64,000 nt of DNA from CmP2 sp052084925 (GTDB lineage Bacteria > Actinomycetota > Actinomycetes > Actinomycetales > Micrococcaceae), in contig JBQDEV010000013.1 of NCBI GenBank assembly GCA_052084925.1, forward strand, positions 24,095-88,094. The letters run 5' to 3'. Made by a program: the position numbers and the translations under genes. Position 1 is the stretch's first letter; each line of letters begins with the position of its first letter. Shown here piece by piece: positions 50,003-59,319 of this stretch. The notes beneath the pieces are model-generated. The model saw only the letters and a list, made by a program, of their open reading frames with translations. It did no database searches and had not been told where the DNA came from.

Positions 50003-50737
50003 TCAGGCGGTCAGTCCGCCGTCGATGACGACGTTGGACCCGGTGACGAAGGAGGCTTGGTCGCTGAGCAGGTAGTCGATCAGTGGCGAGATCTCCTCGA
50101 CGCTGGCGCGACGGCCCAGGGGTGCGGAGCTGCTGGAGCCGCCCTCGGGCTCATCGTTGTTCATCTGGCTGGCGACTCCTCCCGGTGAAATGGCGTTGAT
50201 GCGCACGGTGGGTGAGAATTCGTGGGCGGCGACCTTGGTGAGGGCGACGACGGCGGCTTTGGAGGCGGAGTAGGCCGCGTAGCCTTTCGACCCGGTCAGG
50301 GCGGCGGTCGAGGCGACGTTGACGATGGATCCGCCCCCACCCTCGCGCATCAGCGGCGCCATCGTTTGCACACCGAGGAACGCCCCATGAACGTTGATGC
50401 GTTCGTGCAGCGACCAGGTGGCCAGGTCGGTCTCCTCGATCGAGGAGTAGCGCAGAATTCCGGCATTGTTCACGAGCCCGGTCAGTCGGGGCTGGTCCCG
50501 TCGGATCTCTTCTGCGAGCTCAGTCCACTGCTCGGGGTCAGAGACGTCCAGGGAGCGATAGTGCGCATCGACCCCGGAGCTACGGAGCACCCCGGTGGTG
50601 CGTTCACCCTCGTCATCGAGCACATCGGTGAGGATGACCCGCACCCCTGGACGGCCCAGTCGTGCGGCGTGGGCTGCACCCTGACCGCGTGCGGCGCCGG
50701 TGACGACGACGGTGGATTCGGAGGGAAAGATCCTCAT
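50003..50737 (-). CDS. SDR-family oxidoreductase
   Basis: 244 residues, classical SDR: TGAARGQGAAHAARL cofactor motif, NNAGILRYSS, catalytic Ser of NVASTAALTGS and YSASK, ISPGGVAS. It likely oxidises a hydroxy acid or reduces a keto intermediate with NAD(P). It is the second gene of the LysR-controlled operon, 40 bp after another SDR gene of the same type. Confidence 0.83.
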   Translation of the reverse strand: MRIFPSESTVVVTGAARGQGAAHAARLGRPGVRVILTDVLDDEGERTTGVLRSSGVDAHYRSLDVSDPEQWTELAEEIRRDQPRLTGLVNNAGILRYSSIEETDLATWSLHERINVHGAFLGVQTMAPLMREGGGGSIVNVASTAALTGSKGYAAYSASKAAVVALTKVAAHEFSPTVRINAISPGGVASQMNNDEPEGGSSSSAPLGRRASVEEISPLIDYLLSDQASFVTGSNVVIDGGLTA

Positions 50738-50777
50738 GGTTGCTGCTCCTGACGGTGTGGGTAAAGACGTGTGCGCG

Positions 50778-51497
50778 TTATTGGCGGATGACGGCCGCGC
50801 CGGAGAGGGTGATGATCTCTCCGCTCATGAAGGCGGTGTGGCTGGGCTGAGACAAGGTAAGCACCCATTGGGCGATCTCTTCGGGCTGGGCCACCCGCCC
50901 GAGGGGAATGCTCGCGGCGGCCTCGGCCATGCGCCCGGTGGCGGCGTTGCCGGGAGTCTCCACCCAACCCGGGGCGATCCCGTTGACGCGGATCCCCTGG
51001 GGCGCCAGCTCCAGGGCCAGTGCTTTGGTCAGCATCACCACCGCCGCCTTGGACGCCCCGTAGAACAGCTGCCCCGGGGAGACTTCGAAGGCGTCGACAG
51101 AGGCGAAGTTGATCACCGAAGATCCCTCGCCCAGGTACGGTCGGGCCGCGGCGATCACGTTCGCCACCCCGAGCACGTTGATATCGAAGATCCGCCGGTA
51201 GGTCTCCTCGTCGTAGGAGTCGAGGCTGGTGGGGGGATAGATGCCGGCGATGTTGGCGACCGCGTCGATCCTCTGTTCCTCGCCCAAGGCACTGGCCAGG
51301 GCCTCCTCCACCGCGTCTCGGGTTCGGACGTCAACGACGCGGCTGACGAACGACCCCGCGCCCGGCACCGGCGATTCGGTGTCGGTGACGTCGAGACCGA
51401 TGACCCGCCAGCCCTGCTCGAGGAAGGCAGCGGTGGTGGCCCGGCCCATCCCGGAGGCGGCGCCGGTGACCACTGCGGTGGGGTTCGTGGAATTCAT
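50778..51497 (-). CDS. SDR-family oxidoreductase
   Basis: 239 residues with TGAASGMGRATTAAF, NIAGIY, catalytic YGASK and GIAPGWVETPG. First gene of the operon that runs to the FMO gene, divergent from lysR. Two different SDRs in series suggest two successive steps or redox inversion of an alcohol together with the racemase-family enzyme; this is inference. Confidence 0.83.
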   Translation of the reverse strand: MNSTNPTAVVTGAASGMGRATTAAFLEQGWRVIGLDVTDTESPVPGAGSFVSRVVDVRTRDAVEEALASALGEEQRIDAVANIAGIYPPTSLDSYDEETYRRIFDINVLGVANVIAAARPYLGEGSSVINFASVDAFEVSPGQLFYGASKAAVVMLTKALALELAPQGIRVNGIAPGWVETPGNAATGRMAEAAASIPLGRVAQPEEIAQWVLTLSQPSHTAFMSGEIITLSGAAVIRQ

Positions 51498-51590
51498 CTC
51501 TGGGGTTCTCCAATGTGTGGTGCGTTACGTTCCCGTAATTGCACCAGTCCAGAGCGACCCAGGGCAATGCTTACTTTATGATGACTGTGC

Positions 51591-51603
51591 TAGGTTTTAC
51601 CTA
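51591..51603. promoter_or_regulatory. Candidate LysR binding site in the sdr-lysR intergenic region
   Basis: TAGGT-TTT-ACCTA is a perfect 5-bp inverted repeat in an AT-rich part of the 264-bp divergent region (51498-51761). It is somewhat shorter than the classical T-N11-A box. No further gene is seen in the region. Confidence 0.35.
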
Positions 51604-51761
51604 TATCGACCATACTGACCGCATGATTTCACCATTTTTCACCGGCACTCACCCGTCGGAGGACACCAGAGTTTTCGCGCGTGAAACACTCCTGACACGC
51701 AAGAGGCGCTCAGAACCGTCTCCGACCAATCGTTGTGTTTCTCAACTATCGAGGTATTTCT

Positions 51762-52700
51762 ATGGCCCTGCCGTCCGTCCGACAGCTCGAGTACTTCATC
51801 TCCGCAGCGCGCATCGGCACCTTTGCCGGCGCAGCAGCCGAGAACCATATCGCCCAGCCGAGTCTGTCCGAGCAGATCTCGAACCTGGAGCAAAATCTCG
51901 GCGTCTCGCTGTTCACCCGGGGATCACGCGGACTGATTCTGACCGATGCCGGGGCCGAACTGGTGCCTCTGGCCGAGGAGGCGCTGCGGAATATCCGCGT
52001 GTTCTCGGAATGGAGCCGACGCCTGCGGTCCGTCGAGGTGGGGAAGGTGTCCTTCGGGACCTTCAGCAGCGCCCACCTCTACCTGCTCACCGACCTCATC
52101 CGCGATTTCCGTCAGCGTCACCCGAAAGTGCGCGTCCAGGTGACCGGGCTGAATTCCTCTGAGGTGGCCGACGGGGTGCGCTCGGGCACCCTGGAAGCCG
52201 GACTCGTGCAGCTGCCCGTCGACGCCCGCGATCTGGAGGTGACCCCCGCCGTCTTCACCGACCAGGTGGTCTACGTGTCGAAGAGTCCCATTCCCGGGGA
52301 CGGCCAGGTCAACGTCAATGAAATCGCCGATCGGCCGATCATCCTTTCGGAATCCAGCTGGTCGAAGACGGACCCCTTGCGCAAGTCCCTCTTGGAGCGC
52401 ACGCAGCGCACGGGGGAGCACCTGGAGCCGATTATCGAGGTTGAGTTCCAGACCCACGCACTCTCCCTCGCCGCGGAGGGCCTGGGCGACACTTTCGTGT
52501 CCTACCACGTGGGCCGCTCGGTCATCGCCGAGCGCGGGTTGCACTGGGCACCGCTGGATCCGCCGCTACTGGAGCACTACGCCTTCATCACCAAGCGCAA
52601 TGGTGCCATTTCCCCGGCGACCGCAGAATTCATGCGCATCGCCCACCGGCTGATGCAGCGGCTCTCCACGGTCTCCAGCCTCCCACCCGCCGTCAGCTGA
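51762..52700 (+). CDS. LysR-family regulator of the divergent catabolic operon
   Basis: 312 residues from ATG 51762 (GAGG 7 nt upstream). N-terminal winged helix VRQLEYFISAARIGTFAGAAAE, HIAQPSLSEQISNLEQNLGV, then the periplasmic-binding-protein-like sensor domain. It probably responds to the substrate of the sdr-ABC-racemase-FMO operon. The ends of this gene and the next one on the opposite strand overlap by 8 bp. Confidence 0.87.
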   Translation: MALPSVRQLEYFISAARIGTFAGAAAENHIAQPSLSEQISNLEQNLGVSLFTRGSRGLILTDAGAELVPLAEEALRNIRVFSEWSRRLRSVEVGKVSFGTFSSAHLYLLTDLIRDFRQRHPKVRVQVTGLNSSEVADGVRSGTLEAGLVQLPVDARDLEVTPAVFTDQVVYVSKSPIPGDGQVNVNEIADRPIILSESSWSKTDPLRKSLLERTQRTGEHLEPIIEVEFQTHALSLAAEGLGDTFVSYHVGRSVIAERGLHWAPLDPPLLEHYAFITKRNGAISPATAEFMRIAHRLMQRLSTVSSLPPAVS

Positions 52701-53208
52701 TCCACACCGCGAGCAGTCCGATCACCACACTGGAGCCGAGCAGCAAGGCGATGCCCCGGGCAGCGAGCTGCTCCTTCACGTGGAACAGGTAGTCGCCCCA
52801 GCCGGCACAGTCCTCCGTACCCGGAAACACGATGCGCCGCGGGCGCCACGTGCAGATGATCAGCCAGTCGATGATCACCAGGTCGAAGAGTGCGAAGAGC
52901 ACCATCACCACCAACGCCATCAGCGCGAACTCCACGAAACCGGCGTCCGGGTGGCTCCACCCCCACGACAGCACGACCAGAGCGATACTCACGAAGAGCA
53001 CGACGACGAAAACCAGTCCACCGATCAGCCCGGTAACACGCTGACGTCGCGTTGGTTCCGGGGCTCGGCGCTGAATATCTTCAGGGTAGTCGCTGAGGAA
53101 TCCGTACGGTCCAATCAGTAGCGCGGCGATGAGCACAGCCCCGCTGAGGCAGGTGGCTACAGCACCCCAGCCGAGGGCATGAGCCCACCAGGAGTCGGTG
53201 AACAGCAT
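52693..53208 (-). CDS. Integral membrane protein of unknown function
   Basis: 171 residues from ATG 53208 (GGAG ribosome-binding site). Four membrane segments (for example WGAVATCLSGAVLIAALLIG, LIGGLVFVVVLFVSIALVVL, GIALLLGSSVVIGLLAVWIS) with a conserved-looking cytoplasmic loop IDWLIICTWRPRRIVFPGTEDCAGWGDY. The WLIICTWRP-type loop is seen in unnamed actinobacterial proteins. Function is unknown. Confidence 0.65.
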   Translation of the reverse strand: MLFTDSWWAHALGWGAVATCLSGAVLIAALLIGPYGFLSDYPEDIQRRAPEPTRRQRVTGLIGGLVFVVVLFVSIALVVLSWGWSHPDAGFVEFALMALVVMVLFALFDLVIIDWLIICTWRPRRIVFPGTEDCAGWGDYLFHVKEQLAARGIALLLGSSVVIGLLAVWIS

Positions 53209-53283
53209 GAGGGCTCCATTCGTCGGATGACCCCTCAATCACCCACCAGCATGCCCGATCCTTGATCGTTAAGCACGGGTCAT

Positions 53284-54018
53284 CTACGAGCCTGGACGGC
53301 TCGAAAATACCTCTGGGATTCGACTAATTCCGGCATACCAATCCCCTAAGCGGGGTTCTATGGCTCGAAGAAGCCGGGCGGCTGTCCGGTGATAGCTCAT
53401 AACATCCGTTGAAATAAGCGGTTCAACGTGAGCAACCCGATTCCGAAGCCTATACATCCGGTTCACCCAGTAATGGACCACCAGCGGATCAGTGTGATGT
53501 GGAAAGCTGTGTCGTAGAGCATTTTCCCACAGAGCCCTTTGTTGATCTGGTCCGATGAGCCCCAGTTCCATCCTTTTACTAGGCAATAGCTTTACCCAAG
53601 CACCGAATGTAATGTGCGCGACAATATCGTCATGATTTGGTGCCGCACCATGACGAGGGTGCGAGGGGTCACGATCGTTAGAATCGTATCGCGCCCGTTT
53701 TTTAGCTGATTCAAACGTTGATTTTCGGGGGCGATTGTTCCGCCCCCTCGGGTTTAGTATCCCGTAGAGCGGTGCAGCAGGTTGCTCCACCCAGTCCGTC
53801 CCATATGATCGTTCACCGGATCGCGCTGGTCGCGTTGGATTCCATATCTGCAACTGCTGGTCGATTGAGTTCCTCACGGCCACTTCGACTACTCCAAGGG
53901 CCTCATGAATTGCACCCGACAACTCGAGATTCCACCGGTACAGTTGCATCGCGCCGGATGTGGAACCCGCCGCTTGAATATATGGTTCTAGCCGTGGCTT
54001 CGATAGGTGATTTGCCAC
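53284..54018 (-). CDS. Abi-family (HEPN-like) protein, probable abortive-infection gene
   Basis: About 244 residues from GTG 54018 (VANHLSKPRLEPYIQAAG); a TTG at 54036 is an alternative. Recognised by AMQLYRWNLELSGAIHEALGVVEVAVRNSID and the C-terminal YRLRNRVAHVEPL, whose R-N-x-x-x-H is the nuclease-type HEPN motif. The Abi family defends against phage by RNA cleavage or growth arrest. The DNA here is visibly AT-richer than either side, so horizontal acquisition is likely. No antitoxin partner is seen. Confidence 0.72.
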   Translation of the reverse strand: MANHLSKPRLEPYIQAAGSTSGAMQLYRWNLELSGAIHEALGVVEVAVRNSIDQQLQIWNPTRPARSGERSYGTDWVEQPAAPLYGILNPRGRNNRPRKSTFESAKKRARYDSNDRDPSHPRHGAAPNHDDIVAHITFGAWVKLLPSKRMELGLIGPDQQRALWENALRHSFPHHTDPLVVHYWVNRMYRLRNRVAHVEPLISTDVMSYHRTAARLLRAIEPRLGDWYAGISRIPEVFSSRPGS

Positions 54019-54364
54019 AACAACTTCTATACCCAATTGCCCGCCTACTGTCTTAGAGCTAAACTGTAGGCAGAAGCGAGGGCATGACACCTCGCACAGA
54101 CATTGAGCCAACCCCCGTCACGTTGTGGCGGGGGCGCTTTATTCTTCGGGCTCGAATTGCCAACAGCACCTGAATCCACATCAGCATCAACAGTAGCGGG
54201 GGACGGATTTCTCAACGCGAGATATCCACATGCACGCAAACGACCGTCGGACTTTCGTGAGTCACTGCAGCTGCACCATCACGAGACGTCGCATACTGCT
54301 GGTCGACTTCGACAACAACGTCATCGGCCTCGCCTACCAAAACTGTGGAGACGAGGCCGACACT
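54019..54364. other. Intergenic region upstream of the Abi gene
   Basis: About 346 bp with no frame I can support as a gene. It holds a terminator-like hairpin (54112-54134) and the probable promoter of the Abi gene, and marks the right boundary of the AT-rich segment. Confidence 0.5.
54112..54134 (+). terminator. Hairpin with T-rich tail beside the Abi gene
   Basis: A 10-bp stem CCCCCGTCAC/GTGGCGGGGG (one T-G pair) with a GTT loop is followed by CGCTTTATT on the plus strand. No plus-strand gene ends before it, so it may be a remnant from the insertion or act on transcripts reading in. Confidence 0.5.
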
Positions 54365-55762
54365 TTATTTCCGCCAGCCGCCGTCGGTGTAGGTCCGGCG
54401 CACTACCTCGGAGAAGGGCACCGGGCTGACGTCGACGCCCACGGGGTACTGGCGATGCGGTTGCGCCGAGGACTTTCGCGTACCGCCGTCGGGCTCGCCC
54501 CAGATCACCTTCAATTGGTCGCCGATCTCCACCTCGGGGTTCACGATCGCCAACGACAGCGGCCGCTTCTCATTCCAGCTGTATCCGGTGAACATGGACA
54601 AGCCCACCACCGCTCCGGACTCATCCACCACCGAGTCGAAGTTGGAAGCACCGTAGTTGGCGTTCGGCAGATCGAAGAACTTATAGGGCAGCTGGTCCTT
54701 CTGGTACATCGACGCATGAATGGTGGCGACGTCGTCCCCGTCCCAGGCCAAGGTCACTTTCTTGCGCTGGGCGGCCGGATCGAACTGCTTCAGCGCATCG
54801 GCGCCGATGAAGTCGTGGTCGTGCTTGATGAACGAGCCATAGCCCAGCTCCCACGGGGTCGTGTAGTAGCCCTCGATCGAATCGGGAACGTATGACCCGG
54901 CGATCGCGGAGTTCGCCTCATAGCTGTCCGCGCCCAGCCAGCGCCGGTAATCGGCCAGCTTGTCCCCGGAGTAGATGCCCGGCAGCGGGGAGGGGATCCA
55001 GCCGGATTCCAGGGTGTTGCAGGAATAGGCGCGCGCGCCGGCCGGTTCCAGACCGAATTCGGCCCCGGCGTCGAGAATCGCCTCGCGCACCACGTCGTAG
55101 TCCTCGTACGGACCCCACAGCTCCAGGCCGGGGGCTCCTGCCATGCCGTGGCGCAGCGTGCGCACCTGGCGACCCGCCACGTTCATGGTGGACATGGTGA
55201 AGAACTTCAGCTGCTCCAGCGGGCCGCCGTTCACCTTCTCGATCACGTCCCAGGCCCTGGGCCCCTGGATCTGGAATCGCCACTCCTCGCGAGAGACTGC
55301 CTTGCCCATGGGCCGGGACGGCGAGCGCCGGTCAACCGTGACCTCGACGTTGTAGCCGCCCGTCTCGGCATGGAAGCTCAGCCAGTTCGCCGCGGGAGAG
55401 CGGCCCACGTAGACGAATTCCTCCTCCGCCATCCGGAACAAGATCCCATCGCCGATCACATGGCCGTACGGGGTGACCGGGACGTACTGCTTCGCCTTAT
55501 TCACGGGGAAGTTCGTCACCGAGTTGATCGCGGTGTCCGAAATTAGCCGCAACGCGTCGGGACCGGAGAGATAGAGGTTGTCCATGTGGTGGGTCTGATC
55601 AAAGAGCACGGCGGTCTCGCGCCAGGCCTCCACCTCATTGCGCCAGTTCGTGAATTCCGCGGCCACCACCGGGTACACGTAGGCGCCGACCCGGACATTG
55701 CGCAGATGCTCGACGACGTCGCCAGACTGATCGAGAACGTCCTGCAAGGACTGATGTGACAT
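54365..55762 (-). CDS. ligM: LigM-like tetrahydrofolate-dependent O-demethylase (GcvT fold)
   Basis: 465 residues from ATG 55762 (GGAGAGGAA 7 nt upstream; an ATG at 55780 precedes that site). Segments VRVGAYVYPVVAAEFTNWR, LFDQTHHMDNLYL, NKAKQYVPVTPYGHVIGDGI, SPSRPMGKAVSREEW, RHGMAGAPGLELWGPYE, NTLESGWIPSPLPGIYSGDK and FTGYSWNEKRPLSLA run in the order of LigM from Sphingobium, which moves the methyl of vanillate or 3-O-methylgallate to THF. Length matches. It lies downstream of a two-component system and an acid transporter; which methoxy-compound is used is unknown. Confidence 0.82.
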   Translation of the reverse strand: MSHQSLQDVLDQSGDVVEHLRNVRVGAYVYPVVAAEFTNWRNEVEAWRETAVLFDQTHHMDNLYLSGPDALRLISDTAINSVTNFPVNKAKQYVPVTPYGHVIGDGILFRMAEEEFVYVGRSPAANWLSFHAETGGYNVEVTVDRRSPSRPMGKAVSREEWRFQIQGPRAWDVIEKVNGGPLEQLKFFTMSTMNVAGRQVRTLRHGMAGAPGLELWGPYEDYDVVREAILDAGAEFGLEPAGARAYSCNTLESGWIPSPLPGIYSGDKLADYRRWLGADSYEANSAIAGSYVPDSIEGYYTTPWELGYGSFIKHDHDFIGADALKQFDPAAQRKKVTLAWDGDDVATIHASMYQKDQLPYKFFDLPNANYGASNFDSVVDESGAVVGLSMFTGYSWNEKRPLSLAIVNPEVEIGDQLKVIWGEPDGGTRKSSAQPHRQYPVGVDVSPVPFSEVVRRTYTDGGWRK

Positions 55763-55779
55763 GTTCGCGTTCCTCTCCA

Positions 55780-55820
55780 TGACCTGAGGTCACCGCCGAT
55801 CTGTGCGTGACCTGCCTCAC
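55780..55820. promoter_or_regulatory. Operator-like sites upstream of ligM
   Basis: A perfect 13-bp palindrome TGACCT-G-AGGTCA (55780-55792) and a second site GTGACCTGCCTCAC (55807-55820) lie 18-58 bp upstream of the ligM start. The second site matches GTGAGCTGTCTCAC (59320-59333) ahead of the transporter operon at 12 of 14 positions, so both genes may share a regulator. Confidence 0.55.
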
Positions 55821-55904
55821 ACCAGACTATGAGCGATCGCGGGGCCCCGCTCGGGCCATCGGCACCGATTCGGCCGGGACGTTTGTCGCGGATCGCTGAA
55901 GCGC

Positions 55905-56567
55905 TCAGGCGTCGGGGGAGATCAGCCCGGCGTTGACCGCCAGCAGCGCGGCCTGGGTCCGAGAGCTCAGATTCAGCTTGCCCAGCATGTTGGAGACGTG
56001 GGTGCGGGCGGTCCGTTCGGAGATGTGCAGCTGCGCGGCGATGTCTCGATTGGAACGCCCTTCGCCGACCAGCATCAGCACGGCCCGCTCCCGCTGGGTC
56101 AGCGAGGAGATCCCACCGGCCGGCGAGCTGAGCATCTGGGTGAGCTTCCGTGCCATTGCCGTGTCGATGAACACCTCATCACGCACCGCGGCCTGAATCG
56201 CAGAAGCCACCTCGAACGGTCCGGCGTCCTTGAGCAGGTAGCCGGCGGCCCCGAGCTGCATGGTGGTGTTGAGCCGTTCCGTCTCCCCGAAGCTGGTCAG
56301 CACCACCACCTTCACGTCCGGGTAGCGCCGGCGGATCTCCTTCAGCGCGGTGATCCCGTCCATGCGCGGCATCACCAGGTCCAGCAGCACCACGTCGGGC
56401 AGCCGCTGGTAGGCACTCAGCTCGGCCAGCTGCTCCAGGGCGTCCTGGCCGTCCACCGCCTCGCCCACCGACTCCAGGTCGTCGAGCACATCAAAGTAGG
56501 CAGAGATTCCGCGCCGGGCGACCGCGTGATCGTCAACGATCAGCACCGTGATGACGTCCTGACTCAT
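55905..56567 (-). CDS. NarL/LuxR-type response regulator
   Basis: 220 residues. Receiver domain with phosphoacceptor Asp in VVLLDLVMPRMDG, acidic pair VDDH near the N terminus and Lys in LLKDAG; C-terminal LuxR helix-turn-helix LTQRERAVLMLVGEGRSNRDIAAQLHISERTARTHV. Its start overlaps the histidine kinase gene stop by four bases. Probably activates ligM and the transporter operon through the shared inverted-repeat motif. Confidence 0.88.
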   Translation of the reverse strand: MSQDVITVLIVDDHAVARRGISAYFDVLDDLESVGEAVDGQDALEQLAELSAYQRLPDVVLLDLVMPRMDGITALKEIRRRYPDVKVVVLTSFGETERLNTTMQLGAAGYLLKDAGPFEVASAIQAAVRDEVFIDTAMARKLTQMLSSPAGGISSLTQRERAVLMLVGEGRSNRDIAAQLHISERTARTHVSNMLGKLNLSSRTQAALLAVNAGLISPDA

Positions 56568-57862
56568 GATTCCTCCTCGGTGATCGCCACATGGTGCGGA
56601 ATCAGCGCCCGGACCTCGGTCCCGCGCCCCTGGGGGCCAGCGCCGATCCGGAATTCGCCGTGCCAGCGCTCCACCCGCTCGCGCATGAAATTCAGCCCGT
56701 GCCCCGCACCGGTGTCCTCCACCTCGATCGCTGGGCCCGGGGGCTGCTCGTCCCCGTGGTCACGGATCAACAGCTCGAGGGTGCCTTCCGCATCGCGCAC
56801 CAACTGAATGACGACGACGTCGGGGGCGGCGTGTTTGATCGCATTGTGCACCGCTTCGGCAATCACGAAGTATAGGTCATCGACCAGGGCCGCCTCCAGG
56901 GATCCGGCGACCTCATCGAGCTGGATCTCGACGTCGATGCCGGTCTGCCGGTGCGTGGTCGCGCCGAGTTTGGCGACGGCGTCGGCCAGCCCCTCGCCGG
57001 TCAGTGCACCGGGCCGCAGCTGCGCCACCAGGCCGCGCAGATCGAGCAGCACCGAGCCGGTGATCTCCTCCAGATCGGTGGCGATCTCTCGAATCCGGGT
57101 CATCGCTTCCGGGCGCTGCCCCTCACTGAGCACCTTCAGAGCCTGGGTGAGCATCCCCATGGAGAACACCTGCTGGACCACCGAATCGTGCAGGTCCCGG
57201 GCCAGACGCTGCCGCTCTTCGCGCTGCACCGCACTGCGCTCCTGCTCCAGCAGGGAGGCATAATCGATCGCCAGCCCCGCCTGCTCCGCCATCGCCGCCA
57301 GGAAGTCGAAGCCGTCGTCGTCGACCTCGGTGCCGGGGGTGAAGAACACGTTGAGGATCCCGATGGTATGCTGCCGCACCGTGATCGGCAGTGACGCGAA
57401 ATCGTCCCACACCGGGCTGCGATGGTACTCGCGCAGCGGCTCCCAGGCGGGATCCTCCATCACCGTGGCGTAGCGGTGCCGCACCACCACCGGCTCCCCG
57501 GTCCGCATGACCTCCAGCATCCGCAGCTCCGCACCCCGACGCTGGCATTCCACCAGGCGGGAGAAGAAGACCCGCTGACCCGAGGCCGCGAACCCGGCCA
57601 CCCCCAGCATGTGCAGCGTATCGTCCGCGTGCTCGTTGGTGAGTACCTGCACCCCGGCCAGCCCGTCGGCCTGCAGGATCTCCTGGGCCAGGGCCCGGAG
57701 CGTAGTCGGCAGAGACCGCTCCGACGCCACTCTGGCTGCGGTGCGCGCCACCGCCGCGGCATGGCGTTCACGACGGCGCACGGCCTCCAGCTCGGCGCGT
57801 GCGGAGGCTTCAGGGTGGGCGGTCACGGTGAATCGGCGCTCCTTCGCAGCGGTAATGAGCAC
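56564..57862 (-). CDS. GAF-domain sensor histidine kinase (NarX/DesK-type, cytoplasmic)
   Basis: 432 residues from GTG 57862 (GGAG 7 nt upstream), no membrane segments. A GAF domain (about 55-205) is followed by HisKA_3 with the phospho-His in RLARDLHDSVVQQVFSMG and an HATPase domain with AVHNAIKHA. It probably senses an intracellular aromatic or redox signal and phosphorylates the adjacent response regulator. 22 bp downstream of the transporter gene. Confidence 0.85.
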   Translation of the reverse strand: MLITAAKERRFTVTAHPEASARAELEAVRRRERHAAAVARTAARVASERSLPTTLRALAQEILQADGLAGVQVLTNEHADDTLHMLGVAGFAASGQRVFFSRLVECQRRGAELRMLEVMRTGEPVVVRHRYATVMEDPAWEPLREYHRSPVWDDFASLPITVRQHTIGILNVFFTPGTEVDDDGFDFLAAMAEQAGLAIDYASLLEQERSAVQREERQRLARDLHDSVVQQVFSMGMLTQALKVLSEGQRPEAMTRIREIATDLEEITGSVLLDLRGLVAQLRPGALTGEGLADAVAKLGATTHRQTGIDVEIQLDEVAGSLEAALVDDLYFVIAEAVHNAIKHAAPDVVVIQLVRDAEGTLELLIRDHGDEQPPGPAIEVEDTGAGHGLNFMRERVERWHGEFRIGAGPQGRGTEVRALIPHHVAITEEES

Positions 57863-57884
57863 AGACTACTCCCTCACACCGTCG

Positions 57885-59261
57885 TTAGTGCCGGGTGGCG
57901 TCCGCGGAGGCCTGGTAGCGGCCCACCGTCAGCACCGCCATGGCACCGAAGCTGATCAACCCCATCACCATCAGGTAGAGGGCGATCGGCGTCGACGTCC
58001 CGAAGGCGGCGTACAAACTGGTGCCGATCAGGGGCATGAACCCGCCACCCAGGATCGACCCGATCTGATAGGCCACGGAGGCTCCCGAGTAGCGCACCTC
58101 GGCCGGGAAGAGCTCCGCAATCAAGGCGGCCTGCGGTCCGGCCATCAGCGACTGCGCCAGCAGCACCACCGCGAACGCGATCGCGATGCTGTACCACTGC
58201 CCGGTATCGACCAGCCAGAAGAACGGGAATGCCCACAGGGTCAGCATCGCCGCGCCCCACAGGAACACCTTCTTCTGGGTGAACCGATCGGCCAGCAGCG
58301 CGCCCAAGGCCACGGTCACCAGGTGGCAGACCGCCCCGAAGATGATCAGTGCCAGCATCGTGTTCTGCGAAACCCCGTCCTCCCCGAGGTTCTCCCGGTG
58401 CGAGAGCATCCACACCGAGTACATATAACCAATAGCGGGTGGGGCGATCGAGACCACGCCCGCCAGCAGCACGGTGCCGGTGTGCCGCCGGAACAGGTCC
58501 AGCATCGGCGCCTTGGCCACCGTCTTCTGATCCTTCATCGTCTTGAATGCCGGGGAATCCTCGACCTGCAGTCGGATCCACAGGGCGATGAGCACCAGCA
58601 CGGCGCTGAACAGGAACGGGATCCGCCAGCCCCACGCCTGGAACGCCTCGGGAGCCACGATATTGGAGACGACGACGAACACCAGGTTGGCACCGATAAT
58701 CCCCAACGGTAGCCCCATCTGCGGGAAGGCGCCGTAGAGGGCGCGCCGATTCCGCGGCGAGTACTCCACCGCCATCAGCACCGCCCCGCCCCATTCGCCG
58801 CCGACGCCGATCCCCTGGAGGATGCGGAAGGTCACCAGCAGGATCGGTGCCCAGATGCCGATCATGGCGTACGTGGGCAGTAGCCCGATCGCCACCGTCG
58901 CCACGCCCATGAGCAGCATCGACACCATCAGCATCGCCTTGCGCCCGATCCGGTCCCCGTAGTGCCCCATGATGAGTCCGCCCAGGGGCCGGGCGAGGAA
59001 GCCCACGGCGAAGGTGGCGAAAGCGGCCAGGGTGCCGGCCACCGGGTTGTCATCTGCGGGGAAGAACTGCGGCCCGAAGATCAGGGCGGCCGCGGAGCCG
59101 TAGATGAAGAAGTCGTACCACTCGATAGCTGTGCCCACCAGCGAGGCGCTCAGCACCTTGCCGCGCTCCCGAGCAGAGGGCAGGCCGCGCTCCATCTCTC
59201 TGCCGTTCAGCAGGGTGGTCTCCTGGTCTCGGGGAGTGTCGGTGGGATGGAGCTCGTTCAT
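57885..59261 (-). CDS. MHS-family (ShiA/KgtP-like) metabolite:proton symporter
   Basis: 458 residues from ATG 59261 (AGAGGA about 9 nt upstream), twelve membrane segments. MHS signatures are GTAIEWYDFFIYGSAAALIF, GHYGDRIGRKAMLM and RILQGIGVGGEWGGA. The subgroup carries shikimate, benzoate, ketoglutarate and other carboxylates with protons. First gene of the transporter-kinase-regulator operon next to ligM, so it most likely imports a methoxylated aromatic acid. Confidence 0.86.
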   Translation of the reverse strand: MNELHPTDTPRDQETTLLNGREMERGLPSARERGKVLSASLVGTAIEWYDFFIYGSAAALIFGPQFFPADDNPVAGTLAAFATFAVGFLARPLGGLIMGHYGDRIGRKAMLMVSMLLMGVATVAIGLLPTYAMIGIWAPILLVTFRILQGIGVGGEWGGAVLMAVEYSPRNRRALYGAFPQMGLPLGIIGANLVFVVVSNIVAPEAFQAWGWRIPFLFSAVLVLIALWIRLQVEDSPAFKTMKDQKTVAKAPMLDLFRRHTGTVLLAGVVSIAPPAIGYMYSVWMLSHRENLGEDGVSQNTMLALIIFGAVCHLVTVALGALLADRFTQKKVFLWGAAMLTLWAFPFFWLVDTGQWYSIAIAFAVVLLAQSLMAGPQAALIAELFPAEVRYSGASVAYQIGSILGGGFMPLIGTSLYAAFGTSTPIALYLMVMGLISFGAMAVLTVGRYQASADATRH

Positions 59262-59319
59262 CGTGACGGTTCCTCTCTCGATGCCCACGTCTCGCGAACC
59301 TCGCTGCGGCAACGCTACT

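Noticed and set aside
54230..54429. A short plus-strand frame before the ligM gene
   Set aside because: It has no ribosome-binding site, no recognisable family and runs into the antisense of ligM.
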